Source: Adiantum capillus-veneris
Taxonomy: Eukaryota > Streptophyta > Polypodiopsida > Polypodiales > Pteridaceae
Assembly (NCBI GenBank): GCA_014529385.2
Contig: CM043958.1
Location: 143,550,734-143,614,733, forward strand
DNA length: 64,000 bases
Direction of reading: 5' to 3'
The translations under genes and the position numbers were made by a program. Below the pieces are notes generated by a model that had not been told where the DNA came from, searched no databases, and saw nothing but the letters and a program-made list of their open reading frames with translations. Positions 55,561 to 64,000 of this stretch are shown piece by piece. Positions within the stretch are counted from its first letter, which is position 1. The number at the start of each line of letters is the position of its first letter.

Positions 55561-55650
55561 TTTTGTCAATGATTTCTGTCACCATTTAGTACTTGTTTTT
55601 TAAAAATTCATATTGTCCAATAGATTTCATTTCTGCACCACATGTACATA

Positions 55651-55868
55651 CATGCATAGAACCTGGAACATCCAGCCACCCACCGGGCGGTCAAGGGACA
55701 AGTCTCGGTGATTCTTTTGCAAAACGGGGCAACAGGGGGGCCATACGGGGTCAACAGGACCAGATTATACATTGGTGGCACCCGACGGGGTAAGGCGAGG
55801 CAAAAAAAGGCCCCTGTGCGCACCCCTCGACCGCCCGGTGATTAGATGTTCCAGGTTCTGTGCATGTG
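55651..55868. mobile_element. MITE-like element with about 38-bp terminal inverted repeats
   Basis: The left end ATGCATAGAACCTGGAACAT…CACCGGGCGGTC and the right end GACCGCCCGGTG…ATGTTCCAGGTTCTGTGCAT are reverse complements with only a few differences over about 38 bases. The interior of about 140 bases is G-rich and non-coding (ACGGGGCAACAGGGGGG). Size and structure fit a miniature inverted-repeat transposable element. No clear target-site duplication was found. Family unknown. Confidence 0.82.
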
Positions 55869-55869
55869 G

Positions 55870-56800
55870 ACACCATCGAATGAACCGAGTGCCGTGGTGG
55901 TCAACTTAAATTTAGCATACCCAACAATTCAAATACTTATAAAAAACAATGTACAAAATAAATTTGAACAATTGCATGGAATGATAGAAATTCGCCATTT
56001 GATATTATAGAAAAAGATTACAAATCTCATCAAGAGAGAGTACATGGAAGAGACTATTTCTAATGAAGGCATCCTTCATTTCTTAAATTGATTGCTAATG
56101 ATAAATCTGTATTTTTTAATGTTACATGCTTTGCATGCACCATACAGAAGACGCCATCCTGAAAAAGCTGCACCAAAATGTCTTCGGCGGCACTTGTAGG
56201 GCTAGTAGAGCTGCATGTTGTATTTGTGTAACCAAGTCGCTATATTCATCCATCATCTCTCTTACCACCCGAGAGAAGGCCCCTTTGGGTATGATTGGCT
56301 CAGTGCTCTTTTTATATTTTCTAATCTATTTTTAAAATACAATGCTTTTGCTTGATCGTGTGAGCACTCCATTCCTTGGCTACTCCAGATGCCCAATGAA
56401 CCAAATGTGTCAAGAAAAAATGAGCTATCAGCAAAAAGAATGTGTTACAAAAATATAAAACTTTAGTTCAAACATTGATATTCTTTTACTGCAAAGACAA
56501 AGTGTTCAACCCACCATGTAATTTGTTATGTGTGTCTCCCCCCAGACATCCATCATTTGTGTTGTGAAACTATTGATTACAAATTTTAAGGTGGATATCT
56601 CAACAAAAGTTAGCTTTGCCTCTTCAAGCAAACGAAAAATATCATCTACAGACTACCACACACAAGCACACTTAATTCCTAGGGCTGCTTTGTTACATCT
56701 GTAGGTGGTAATGTCACACACCTTTTCCCACAATTGAAACTCATTGGGATTTTGGGAGTCAGAATAGTCTGAAAGCATATGCCTAGCTTTACTACCAACC
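55870..56800. other. Non-coding DNA, nothing recognised
   Basis: AT-rich, short open frames only. Minus-strand coding remnants begin to its right. Confidence 0.4.
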
Positions 56801-57363
56801 GTACATATTTTATTAGGACAATCTTGTGTACTTCCAGATGCCTTCTTGTCCTTTGATAACTCTACTACACCCCCATGTAGGCCAACACTTGATAGAATAG
56901 ATTCGAGTTCTCTGATACACTATTCTCTTCTTTTTGCAGGCTCCATATCCAAGCATAATTAATATGGAGCATAAGCAACTTGTCAAGAATTCGTAGACGG
57001 GCATGAAGAGTGCACACATGCACATTTATCAGAGGAATCGATAGAATAGGATCCCAATTTGGATCTTCCATGTTTCGATTAGGGGGTACACTCTGGTTAC
57101 AACTGAGAACCTTGAAACCATTGTTGTAGTGCTTTATCCACTATTTGTGTAGTGGTCACACCTTTCGCAGAGTTGACTGCAACTTTGCCACCCTTACCCT
57201 TACCCTTGCCCTCAGTTCCTAATGAGACTTTATTGTGGAAACAATAAATTCATGGAAAGAGGGTCATTGCACCTTGCTTGCATCCTAACATACACTTGAG
57301 AGTTTTCAAGTCTCCTGTCAGATGCCACTCCACTTGGAACATACCTAGACCTGAAACCTGCAA
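56800..57363 (-). pseudogene. Transposase-like gene, downstream part (unrecognised family)
   Basis: Continues the minus-strand gene that starts near 58771. About 57350-57270 reads FQVEWHLTGDLKTLKCMLGC then KQGAMTLFP*IYC, a 'DLK.L..MLG……FPC.YC' pattern that looks like a metal-binding segment in a nuclease-type transposase. A Gly/Lys run (GKGKGKGGK) at about 57200 follows. 57071-56865 reads MEDPNWDPILSIPLINVHVC, then TLHARLRILDKLLMLHINYA. The His-rich 'NVH.CTLHA' segment may be a catalytic or metal-binding region. Stops interrupt it. The family is not known to me. Confidence 0.45.
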
Positions 57364-57963
57364 TCATTGTCCTTCTTGTTGTTGCCGAATGACGTCAACG
57401 ATTGGGGTGTGATTAAAATACCATTTGAGGGGCTCATGTGTCTCATGTGGAAGATAAAAAGTTACCAGCCACCAAATATTCTTCTCGGACTGACTACCTA
57501 AATAGGTGTTTCCCTTATCCTCGCTGGCATTTAGCTCAACATCAACGCCCACCAAGGCTCTGTTCATAAGCATAACGCTTACCCTTTCGATCCGTTGACC
57601 TTTGAAAATCTGGCACTCATCAAACTTCATCACAAATATAACTTTTCCATCACACTCTTCCTGTGTCAACCCATAAAATTTGATCATTGACTCTTGGAGC
57701 TTCAACAAGTCAACACAGATATTCTTGAACTCGTTGTAATGAAAGGACTTGTTCTCTTCTAATGGTAGGGCATCCTCCATATATTGAAATCCACCCAACA
57801 TGCTTGCAACATCATTACTGGTGCATCTTTTTGCAATGCTAACACTATAAGGCATTGGAAGCAACCTAAACAAACCTTTTGCTCTATGACCTAGTGTGAC
57901 AAGTCTATACAAAGCTTTGTAGGCCTTGAAACTTATTCTTGTGCTGTCATACAACTCAATCAT
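57364..57963 (-). CDS. Transposase-like gene, central part (unrecognised family)
   Basis: 200 codons, open. Motifs: SFKAYKALYRLVTLGHRAKG, LFRLLPMPYSVSIAKRC, then KVIFVMKFDECQIFKGQRIE (an Asp and Glu in a hydrophobic strand, as in RNase H-like transposase cores) and NIWWLVTFYLPHETHEPLKW. Reading continues upstream across a TAG at about 57967 to KPKELVELLDDPSNVGIANV, so the frame was once longer. It lies on one strand with 58247-58771 and 56800-57363. I infer a large DNA-transposon gene, without a family name. Confidence 0.45.
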   Translation of the reverse strand: MIELYDSTRISFKAYKALYRLVTLGHRAKGLFRLLPMPYSVSIAKRCTSNDVASMLGGFQYMEDALPLEENKSFHYNEFKNICVDLLKLQESMIKFYGLTQEECDGKVIFVMKFDECQIFKGQRIERVSVMLMNRALVGVDVELNASEDKGNTYLGSQSEKNIWWLVTFYLPHETHEPLKWYFNHTPIVDVIRQQQEGQ

Positions 57964-58197
57964 CTCCTAAGGTAGCACAATGCTCTTTAGCTCACCGAAA
58001 TACTTATGGTGCAAAACATTAGCAATGCCAACATTGGATGGATCATCCAATAGCTCCACCAACTCCTTTGGTTTGATGATATGCTACAGCAGAGTATGCC
58101 CAGTCGTTTGAGCATCAAAATTGATTCCCATTATCATCCAAGCCAAGTTTCTGCATCTTGAAATAATATTATAGCAACCTACAAAAAATGTATGACA

Positions 58198-58771
58198 TTA
58201 GAAGCTTGCATTTTTATTCCTACGGAGTTTGACGGATACGTTTCTTTCAAGCTCCACTGCTTGAAGATAGCATAGACATTTCATGTCTCTTGCGCTTACA
58301 AATGTGATAGCCCAATGGAATGTGTGTGAGATGATCAATTTGCCGGTGCATATTACGTGTAGTGTGTTGTAGTTGAACATAATTGTCTAGATGGTGCTCT
58401 TGCTCCATTTTTTGATGCTCTGCTTTTTTAATAAGCTTTGATATCTTGTCGTTTAGCTGCTTCTTCTTCTCGTTGGCTTCCTCTCTGACTTGCTGGATGT
58501 CTTTCATGTACTTCTCTTGCAATGTAGGCAACACAGAGATATTTTCTTGCTTCCCTTTCATTGACACAAGCTGAATGTAATCTCCAGCAGAAGCCAAACA
58601 ATCCATCTCTTCCATCTCCAATAAACGTGGTAGCTCATTGACATTACAAAAAGGCGGTGATGCATTGGTCATTGGATCGCCGGGGTAAATATGGCCATCA
58701 ACCCATAAGTTGATTGCCTTGCATCCAAGTGTTGAGCAGAGGACCACACATACATTTTTGCTCACACTCAT
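58198..58771 (-). CDS. Transposase-like gene, N-terminal part with coiled coil (unrecognised family)
   Basis: Starts MSVSKNVCVVLCSTLGCKA and continues INLWVDGHIYPGDPMTNASP, FCNVNELPRLLEMEEM. A charged coiled coil follows (LQEKYMKDIQQVREEANEKK then QLNDKISKLIKKAEHQKMEQ). The first part resembles the plus-strand remnant at 16650-16850 (WV.G.IYP.DP.…N), so two members of one family occur in the window. The frame ends near 58247; the text TTTTTTGTAGGTTGC at about 58180 reads like an acceptor site for the next block. Confidence 0.45.
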
Positions 58772-58849
58772 GTTTTTGTAAACACTTATTGTAATAAATG
58801 TCTTTCTGACATTTCATTTTTTTCATGGAGCCGATTCATTGTAATTAGC

Positions 58850-59680
58850 GGGACTCAATTGAGTTTCCAGCTTGTATTCCCCAAGTAGTTTCACCTGCTT
58901 ATGTAATTAGATTAGAGATGTTTTCACACCTCCAAGGCTGAGGTATAAGAGCCAATTTTTGTAAACTCAAGGACACAATTTTGAATCATTAATCAAGGTG
59001 AGTTTTTGAGCGTCGTGACTGTGTCTAAGAGAGAGTGAGAGAGAGAGAGAGAGTCTATCCTCTTGCTACGCGAGATACGGAGCCGCCATTGGAGAAGCAA
59101 CACTGCCATTGTGTTAGCAATGGCGAGACCTATGCACTAAACCAAGCGTGCGCGCATTCGGCTTCTATGCGAGGTGAGCTCCTACGAGCTTCTATGCGAG
59201 TTTTCTCCCTACCTGTGTGTCATAATTGAGCATGCCATATATCTATAGAACCGCAGCGAGTAGAGCTACAAATTAGTACCATCGGAGTCGAGATTCAGTC
59301 ACCTGTATTTTTCGACCTGTCTTCATACGCGTTTACCGCACGGAGTGGTTACAGGTTGAGATTGTATTGTAGATTCATAGGGTATTGTCCTTACCTAGTG
59401 TAGAGACACCCCTTTGAGTTTGAGGCTGATTCGATGACCCTAGATCATGTTTCGGATAGCATTTGTTCGTAGTACGGATTTCAGTCACTTGTGTATTTGA
59501 GAACTTAGATTTGATTTCCTTGGTAGTGATTGTCATTAGAAGGTCGAGTAGGTGATTTGACACTCATCTATTTGTTTCCATGCGCTTGTGGGTCAAGCTC
59601 CTTCCTCGTCTGACATTCTTGTTTGTCGGTTGAGTTCTCGCTATCATAGCCACCGCTAGCGGCGTAACCACCACAACACC
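58850..59680 (+). mobile_element. Element B: 5' LTR (Athila/Tat-type)
   Basis: The inner edge is given by the primer site at 59682. GAGGTATAAGAG at about 58940 may be the TATA box. Contains a short GA microsatellite at 59031-59053. The outer edge is not fixed, because the 3' LTR lies beyond the window. Confidence 0.55.
59031..59053. repeat. Short (GA)n microsatellite in element B LTR
   Basis: About 23 bases of GA with one interruption. Confidence 0.85.
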
Positions 59681-59681
59681 A

Positions 59682-59699
59682 TGGCACCGTTGCCGGGGA
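59682..59699 (+). other. Element B primer binding site (tRNA-Asp-like)
   Basis: TGGCACCGTTGCCGGGGA, one base different from the tRNA-Asp complementary site. Compare element A at 30458-30475. Confidence 0.92.
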
Positions 59700-61072
59700 C
59701 GAGAGCCCTAAGTAGGTGACCTTAGACTAATCCTACGAGGTGATTTGTTTTGTTACTTTGTATATTTTAGTTAGAAAGGTCTAGGAGTGGTGGACTCCGA
59801 GGATCTTTGAGAGGTACTAGGAAACTTGTGGTATTCCTGGGTTTTTCGTGTTTGAAGTTTTTTAGTTTAGATTAGATTGATTTTTGTTGGTGTTGAGTGG
59901 TTGTTGAGATTGAGGTATTTACTAGTCCGTGTGTGGCAGTGAATCTCTTTATACTCACAATTTCAAAAACCCATTTTATGATTAGAAGTAGCTTAGGTAG
60001 GACTTGATTTGATCGTGATCTAGAGCTATTAATCAGTGATTTATTTGCTTGATGTGTTTGTTTGCATGTTAGATCACTAAACCGTTGATTTGGCAGTGAA
60101 ACTTGCATAAACAAAGTTCAGAGAAATTTTCTGTGAGACTGAGTGTTGCTAAGCACTTAGGAGAGCTCTTGGAAGAGTTGTGTGTTGAAAAACTGGAATT
60201 CTACAACTATGATGTCTTAGGGGCTAAACAGAGACCAAAACAAAAAATTGGACATTACTAGAGTGTTCAGAAGGGGGTTTATACCCTAAGATCAACTTAA
60301 AACAAGGGCTTTAACAACCCTAGAAACTCAAAATACCAAGTCAAAGTAAATGCAAAGAATAGGGAAAATTGATTTAGAGCTCATTTTTGCATTCAGGCTT
60401 GATAAAAACACTTGAAACTCAAAGATAAACACTTGGAGAAGCTTAAAATTGAAAATTGGGCAAATCTGTGAAAAAAGACATCATACGCGTATAATGTCTT
60501 TTGGCACTTGCTGAAGTGATTTTTCAAATTTGACTTGACAAGGTTGTTACAAATACTGTGCAAAGCTCAAATATCAATTTTGGATTGAAATTGGGGAAAA
60601 AGACATCATACCCGTATAATGTCGTTTTCATAATTCTGGGCATATTTTGATATTTTGCTATCACATATCCTTTGTACTAGTTGTCTAGAGCTTGTATTTC
60701 AAGTTTCATGTCATTTGGATCACATTTGACCTCAAGTAAGTAAAAAATCAAGAAATTTCCAAGAAAAGCCTAATCTGGCCATAACTTGCACAAACAGAGT
60801 TCAAATCGAATTTTGTGAGTGGACAGAGTATAAGGGTGCTACTGGGAGTAAGCAAACCAAAAATATCCAAAATCTGTGAGAAAAGACATCATACAAGTAT
60901 AATGTCTTTTTGAGCAAATCTGATACAAAAGTTTCACTTGAGGTAATAGAAGTCTTCCAACTGACAAAACAAACCATTTGACCAAGTATCATTCAGTTTG
61001 GATAACTTTTGATAACAGAGAATTGGGATAAACAAACTGCCGAGACTGAAAAGTTAGATTCCTCTAGGGGGA
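59700..61072 (+). other. Element B 5' leader with three palindromic motifs
   Basis: Non-coding leader of about 1.37 kb. Three copies of a near-perfect 30-bp palindrome: 60473-60502, 60596-60627 and 60881-60910. The outer arms are AAAAGACAT and ATGTCTTTT, with ATACGCGTAT (first copy), or variants ATACCCGTAT and ATACAAGTAT, in the middle. The word AAATCTGTGA precedes the first and third. The palindrome is unrelated in sequence to that of element A but sits in the same place. Confidence 0.85.
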
Positions 61073-61888
61073 TTGATGAATTCGAGATCCGGTAGATATC
61101 TCCAGAATAACCAACCGAGACAAAGAGAACAAGCGAGTGTTATACCAACCGAGGAGCGTGTAAACCAAGGTGTAGTACGACCGTTAGAGCCGATCCTTGA
61201 AGGAAGTATTTTTGATACTTCTTTAGAGAGATATTATGAGATTTTCACCGAACACTTAGGATACTTGAACTTAAACGAAAGAGAAAACATGGCAGCAGGA
61301 CCATCAAACCCTTTGGCCACAATGAAGCTATTGTTCATCAAGTATCAGTATGACAACAAGCAAGGTGCCAAGATCTACAAAGATGGTATGGACCGCTATT
61401 GTGTGAAAATAGAAGATAGACCAAGTGAGTTCAAGGACTTAGTGCCTGTGAGCTATAGTGGAGATAGGTACCTAGATGACGAAGGTATCATGTACTTGGT
61501 AGTCCTGAATCCTAACATTGTGGACAAGTGGGGATTGATGGGCACGAAAGACAAAGTAGATGAGGAACCTGCGGAGAAAGCACCCATAATGAGCTTCCCT
61601 AATGCTAGATTAAGGCGAGAAAATGAAACTTTGAGAGTCAACACAAACAACGTCTACGTGGGGTTATATAAGTATAATAACGGAGAGGAAGATCTCTATT
61701 ATAGATGTGAGGAACCCTACGTCGATGAGTTGACAGAGCGGAAAAGACTTTATGTATTCACCTACACAGAGGGATCAGAAACAAAAATTGTCGCATACGA
61801 CAAGTATGGAAGACGAAGGGTTTGGTCTTACTTTAGAAGGGACGGCATTGACATGGTTTCAACCATTGAATGGCGGAGGTTTCCATGA
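61073..61888 (+). pseudogene. Element B gag N-terminal ORF fused by deletion to gag core
   Basis: An ATG at 61073 opens a 271-codon frame: basic N-terminus (RSGRYLQNNQPRQREQ), VNQGVVRPLEPILEGSIFDT, TMKLLFIKYQYDNKQGAKIY and YSGDRYLDDEGIMYLVVLNP as in element A. At about 61810-61820 (KYGRRR) the sequence jumps, relative to A, from the position equivalent to 32776 to that equivalent to about 33345. About 570 bases are lost, and the gag core is entered in the wrong frame (…VWSYFRRDG instead of GLTLEGTALTW). The A copy shows what is missing. A TAG also occurs in the restored frame at about 61917. Confidence 0.8.
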
Positions 61889-62605
61889 CATTGACCATTT
61901 GCTGCGAGAGTTTGCCTAGGAATTTTCGAAAAGAGGAATCAAACACAACATGGTCTCCCAAATACATGCTTTCAAACAGAAGGAGCAAGAAAAGGTGAAG
62001 GAAGCTTCGCTTCGCTTCAAACAATACATAGAGAGATGTCCAGTACGAGAACGACCACAAGATGACAGACTATCTGTCCTCTTTATAGAAGGGCTGAAAA
62101 ATGACACTCTCAAGAAAGATTTGCACTTGAAAGCTTGTACAAGTTTTGAGCAAGTGACCAGAGAAGCATTGTACTTAGTGGATAACTGTGCGGTCTATGG
62201 AGAGGTGACAACGGATACGGAGGTCGCATCTAGTAGCTCATCATCCGTAGCTAGCAAGACCACCACTAAGAAGAATCATCCGTAGCTAGCAAGACCACCA
62301 CTAACTGTGCGGTCTATGGAGAGGTGACAATGGATACGGAGGTCGCATCCAGTAGCTCATCATCCGTAGCTAGCAAGACCACCACTAAGAAGAATGTCCA
62401 AACAACAACAGTGCCGAACATGGAACAAATGATAGAGGATTCTATAAGGAGATTAGCACCATACCCTAAACCAGTGCCTAAACTAACAAAATGGTGTGCG
62501 ATTGAACAAAAATGGACGAATCACTCAACAGAGGAGTGCTATTACAACAAGGGTTATGTGAAGGAGAGTCAGTATGCACCACCTCAGGTACATCTTGTAC
62601 CTTGA
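61830..62605 (+). pseudogene. Element B gag core (Retrotrans_gag) remnant
   Basis: After the deletion the true gag frame carries GFGLTLEGTALTWFQPLNGG, EFSKRGIKHNMVSQIHAFKQ, EKVKEASLRFKQYIERCPVR and DRLSVLFIEGLKNDTLKKDL. This is clearly homologous to element A at 33340-33700. A 119-bp tandem duplication (62184 and 62303) follows and puts the tail out of frame. The later WCAIEQKWTNHSTEECYYNK corresponds to A at 33990-34050. Confidence 0.85.
62184..62421. repeat. Tandem duplication in element B gag, period 119 bp
   Basis: AACTGTGCGGTCTATGGAGA occurs at 62184 and 62303, and GCTAGCAAGACCACCACTAA at about 62251, 62286 and 62370. The copies are almost identical, so the duplication is recent. It breaks the Gag frame. 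Confidence 0.92.
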
Positions 62606-62632
62606 TACCCAACGGGAAATGTACCAGGACCT

Positions 62633-63154
62633 ATGGGCATAGAAAGACCACAGCCGGTATTGGGGCAACAACCACCTTTATCAGGAGCGAGACCAGTGGG
62701 CATTAGATATGTACCCACCCTAGAGAATCAGGAAGAACAAGTTTTAGTGCTTGTTCAGACTTATTACGAAGATTCCGGTGCACTCATGGCTCCTACTGTG
62801 TATTACCCACCTGAAGAACCAAAACAACCAGAACCTTGGAGCATGATAGGAAATGTTGGACCACCAACAACCGCACACGCCTCTGATGAAGAGAGGTATA
62901 GCTTAGACGCAAGAACACATATGTTCATAGCTCATGGAGGGTTGTCAGGCCAAAGACCAGCTTACCCACAAAGGGCAAATCAAGGGACACAAAGACCTGC
63001 ATTAGGACCCTATTATAAGTGTGGAGGTGACCATTTGATGAATGTTTGTCCATACACAGAGATCATTAGAATAGATGCATATTGCATAGAGTGTGGTGTC
63101 ACTCCATCGAGGATTGTTGAAAGAATCCCAACATATTGCAAAAGACGACATTGA
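62633..63154 (+). pseudogene. Element B Gag C-terminal region with zinc knuckles
   Basis: Pro/Gln-rich text (RPQPVLGQQPPL as in element A) is followed by YKCGGDHLMNVCP and YCIECGVTPSRIVERIP; the second knuckle has lost its His and last Cys compared with A. The frame then ends with TGA at 63152-63154. Confidence 0.75.
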
Positions 63155-64000
63155 ACATGCTAGAGTCAAGGAAATTCCTACTAGCAGTGGGTCTGAAAAT
63201 GAAACTCTGATACTAATGCAAGTTGTTATAGAGCTCAAGTGAAGAAAACCACTAGAGAACCAGAGAATGGAAAGTCAGAGACTGAATTGGCTAGTCAAGG
63301 ACAACGAAGCCATATAAACACATGGAAAGCTAGGAAAGCACACATGAAACTGAAAAAAGAACACGCAAGACGCGATTCTAGCTGAGGAATTAAAACAAAC
63401 AAAAGACAGATTAGAGAAACTTGAGAGTCAAAACGGAATACAGGAAATGGACTATGAAAAGTCGAAACTGAGGAGCGTCAAAGAGACAATGAGCGTGAGC
63501 TCAGGGGGATCAGTGTTAGTCGACAAAGTACACGAACCATTGGATGCACTGATGAGAGCTTACGAAGCGAGATTAAAGAGCAACCAAACACAAGAACAAC
63601 GGTGGTTGACTTATCCAAACGTGGAATTGGAAAAGCAGAGTCTTGAAATGTGTCGAAGAATGATCGAGACTGCACAAGCCTTGTTAGAACCACCTAGAGA
63701 AACAATGAATTGTGGAGCGGAAAACCCACTTCCTCAAGAGACTATCCTCTCACGTGTAGTTGAAAAGCCTAACAGTGCACAAAAGCCTGAAAAAATGCAT
63801 GAGGATGAACGTATAGTGATGAACACAACAGATCAAGAAATAGAGAGTTTTCATCCTGTGATACATAGGTCTTACGGAAGAGATGAGGATTACAATGAGT
63901 TTTGGAAACAAGTGAGAGAGGAAAACTTTGCAAACGAGCTGAGTTGTCAAGCTAATCAGACTAATGGGGAAAAGGACATCAGGAATCCTCCCATGGAGGA
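63155..64000 (+). pseudogene. Element B conserved linker before protease, cut by window end
   Basis: Equivalent to A 34650-35400. Around 63490-63700 one frame reads SSGGSVLVDKVHEPLDALMR, AYEARLKSNQTQEQRWLTYP and LEMCRRMIETAQALLEP, very close to element A. Between 63155 and 63480 several frame changes occur. The protease and later genes lie beyond the window. Confidence 0.7.

Overview
The window is nuclear DNA from a repeat-rich land-plant genome. Supporting signs are an integrated caulimovirid (plant pararetrovirus), plant-type Ty3/gypsy and Ty1/copia retrotransposons, a CACTA (En/Spm) transposase with introns, a hAT-type BED/DUF659 transposase, a PPR gene fragment and very long GA, GT and AC microsatellites. 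I cannot name the species. The large non-angiosperm-like repeat mix and unfamiliar retroelement proteins make a fern or other non-flowering plant a reasonable but weakly supported guess. I see no intact host gene, no tRNA or rRNA gene and no CRISPR array. Almost everything recognisable is a mobile element, and nearly all copies are broken.

Layout. 1-910: minus-strand hAT-like transposase pseudogene. 1806-8007: one almost complete, circularly permuted endogenous caulimovirid copy, flanked on both sides by a 1,082-bp host direct repeat (724-1805 and 8008-9089). 9090-15500: mostly unrecognised, with GA microsatellites, a 237-bp tandem duplication, a PPR pseudogene and a CACTA-like terminus. 15496-23331: a segment bounded by 30-bp inverted repeats. 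It holds unrecognised coding remnants on both strands, a pyrimidine-rich minisatellite and a 578-bp foldback. 23660-24775: 308-bp tandem repeat. 24772-29560: two truncated minus-strand LTR elements (copia, then gypsy) joined at a long AC/AG microsatellite.

29600-37860: a plus-strand Ty3/gypsy element of Athila/Tat type (element A) with a tRNA-Asp-like primer site, gag, zinc knuckles, protease, damaged reverse transcriptase and RNase H, but no integrase. 39879-42313: an uncharacterised coiled-coil and proline-rich ORF. 42314-51204: a minus-strand LTR element (element C) with LTRs, polypurine tract, primer site, gag, zinc knuckles and protease but no reverse transcriptase or integrase, so it is probably non-autonomous. 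51540-53600: CACTA transposase remnant. 55651-55868: MITE-like element with terminal inverted repeats. 56800-58771: unrecognised minus-strand transposase-like gene. 58850-64000: 5' part of a second Athila/Tat-type element (element B), related to A and cut by the window edge.

The strongest points for a second look are four. First, the viral insertion has a very long flanking duplication, and its reading frame is kept apart from six stops that are nearly all TAG. Second, different long palindromes are reiterated in the 5' leaders of the related elements A and B. Third, element C is a gag-protease-only retrotransposon with an altered protease active site and a W(V/I)PK repeat tail. Fourth, the ORF at 39879-42313 belongs to no family I can name.
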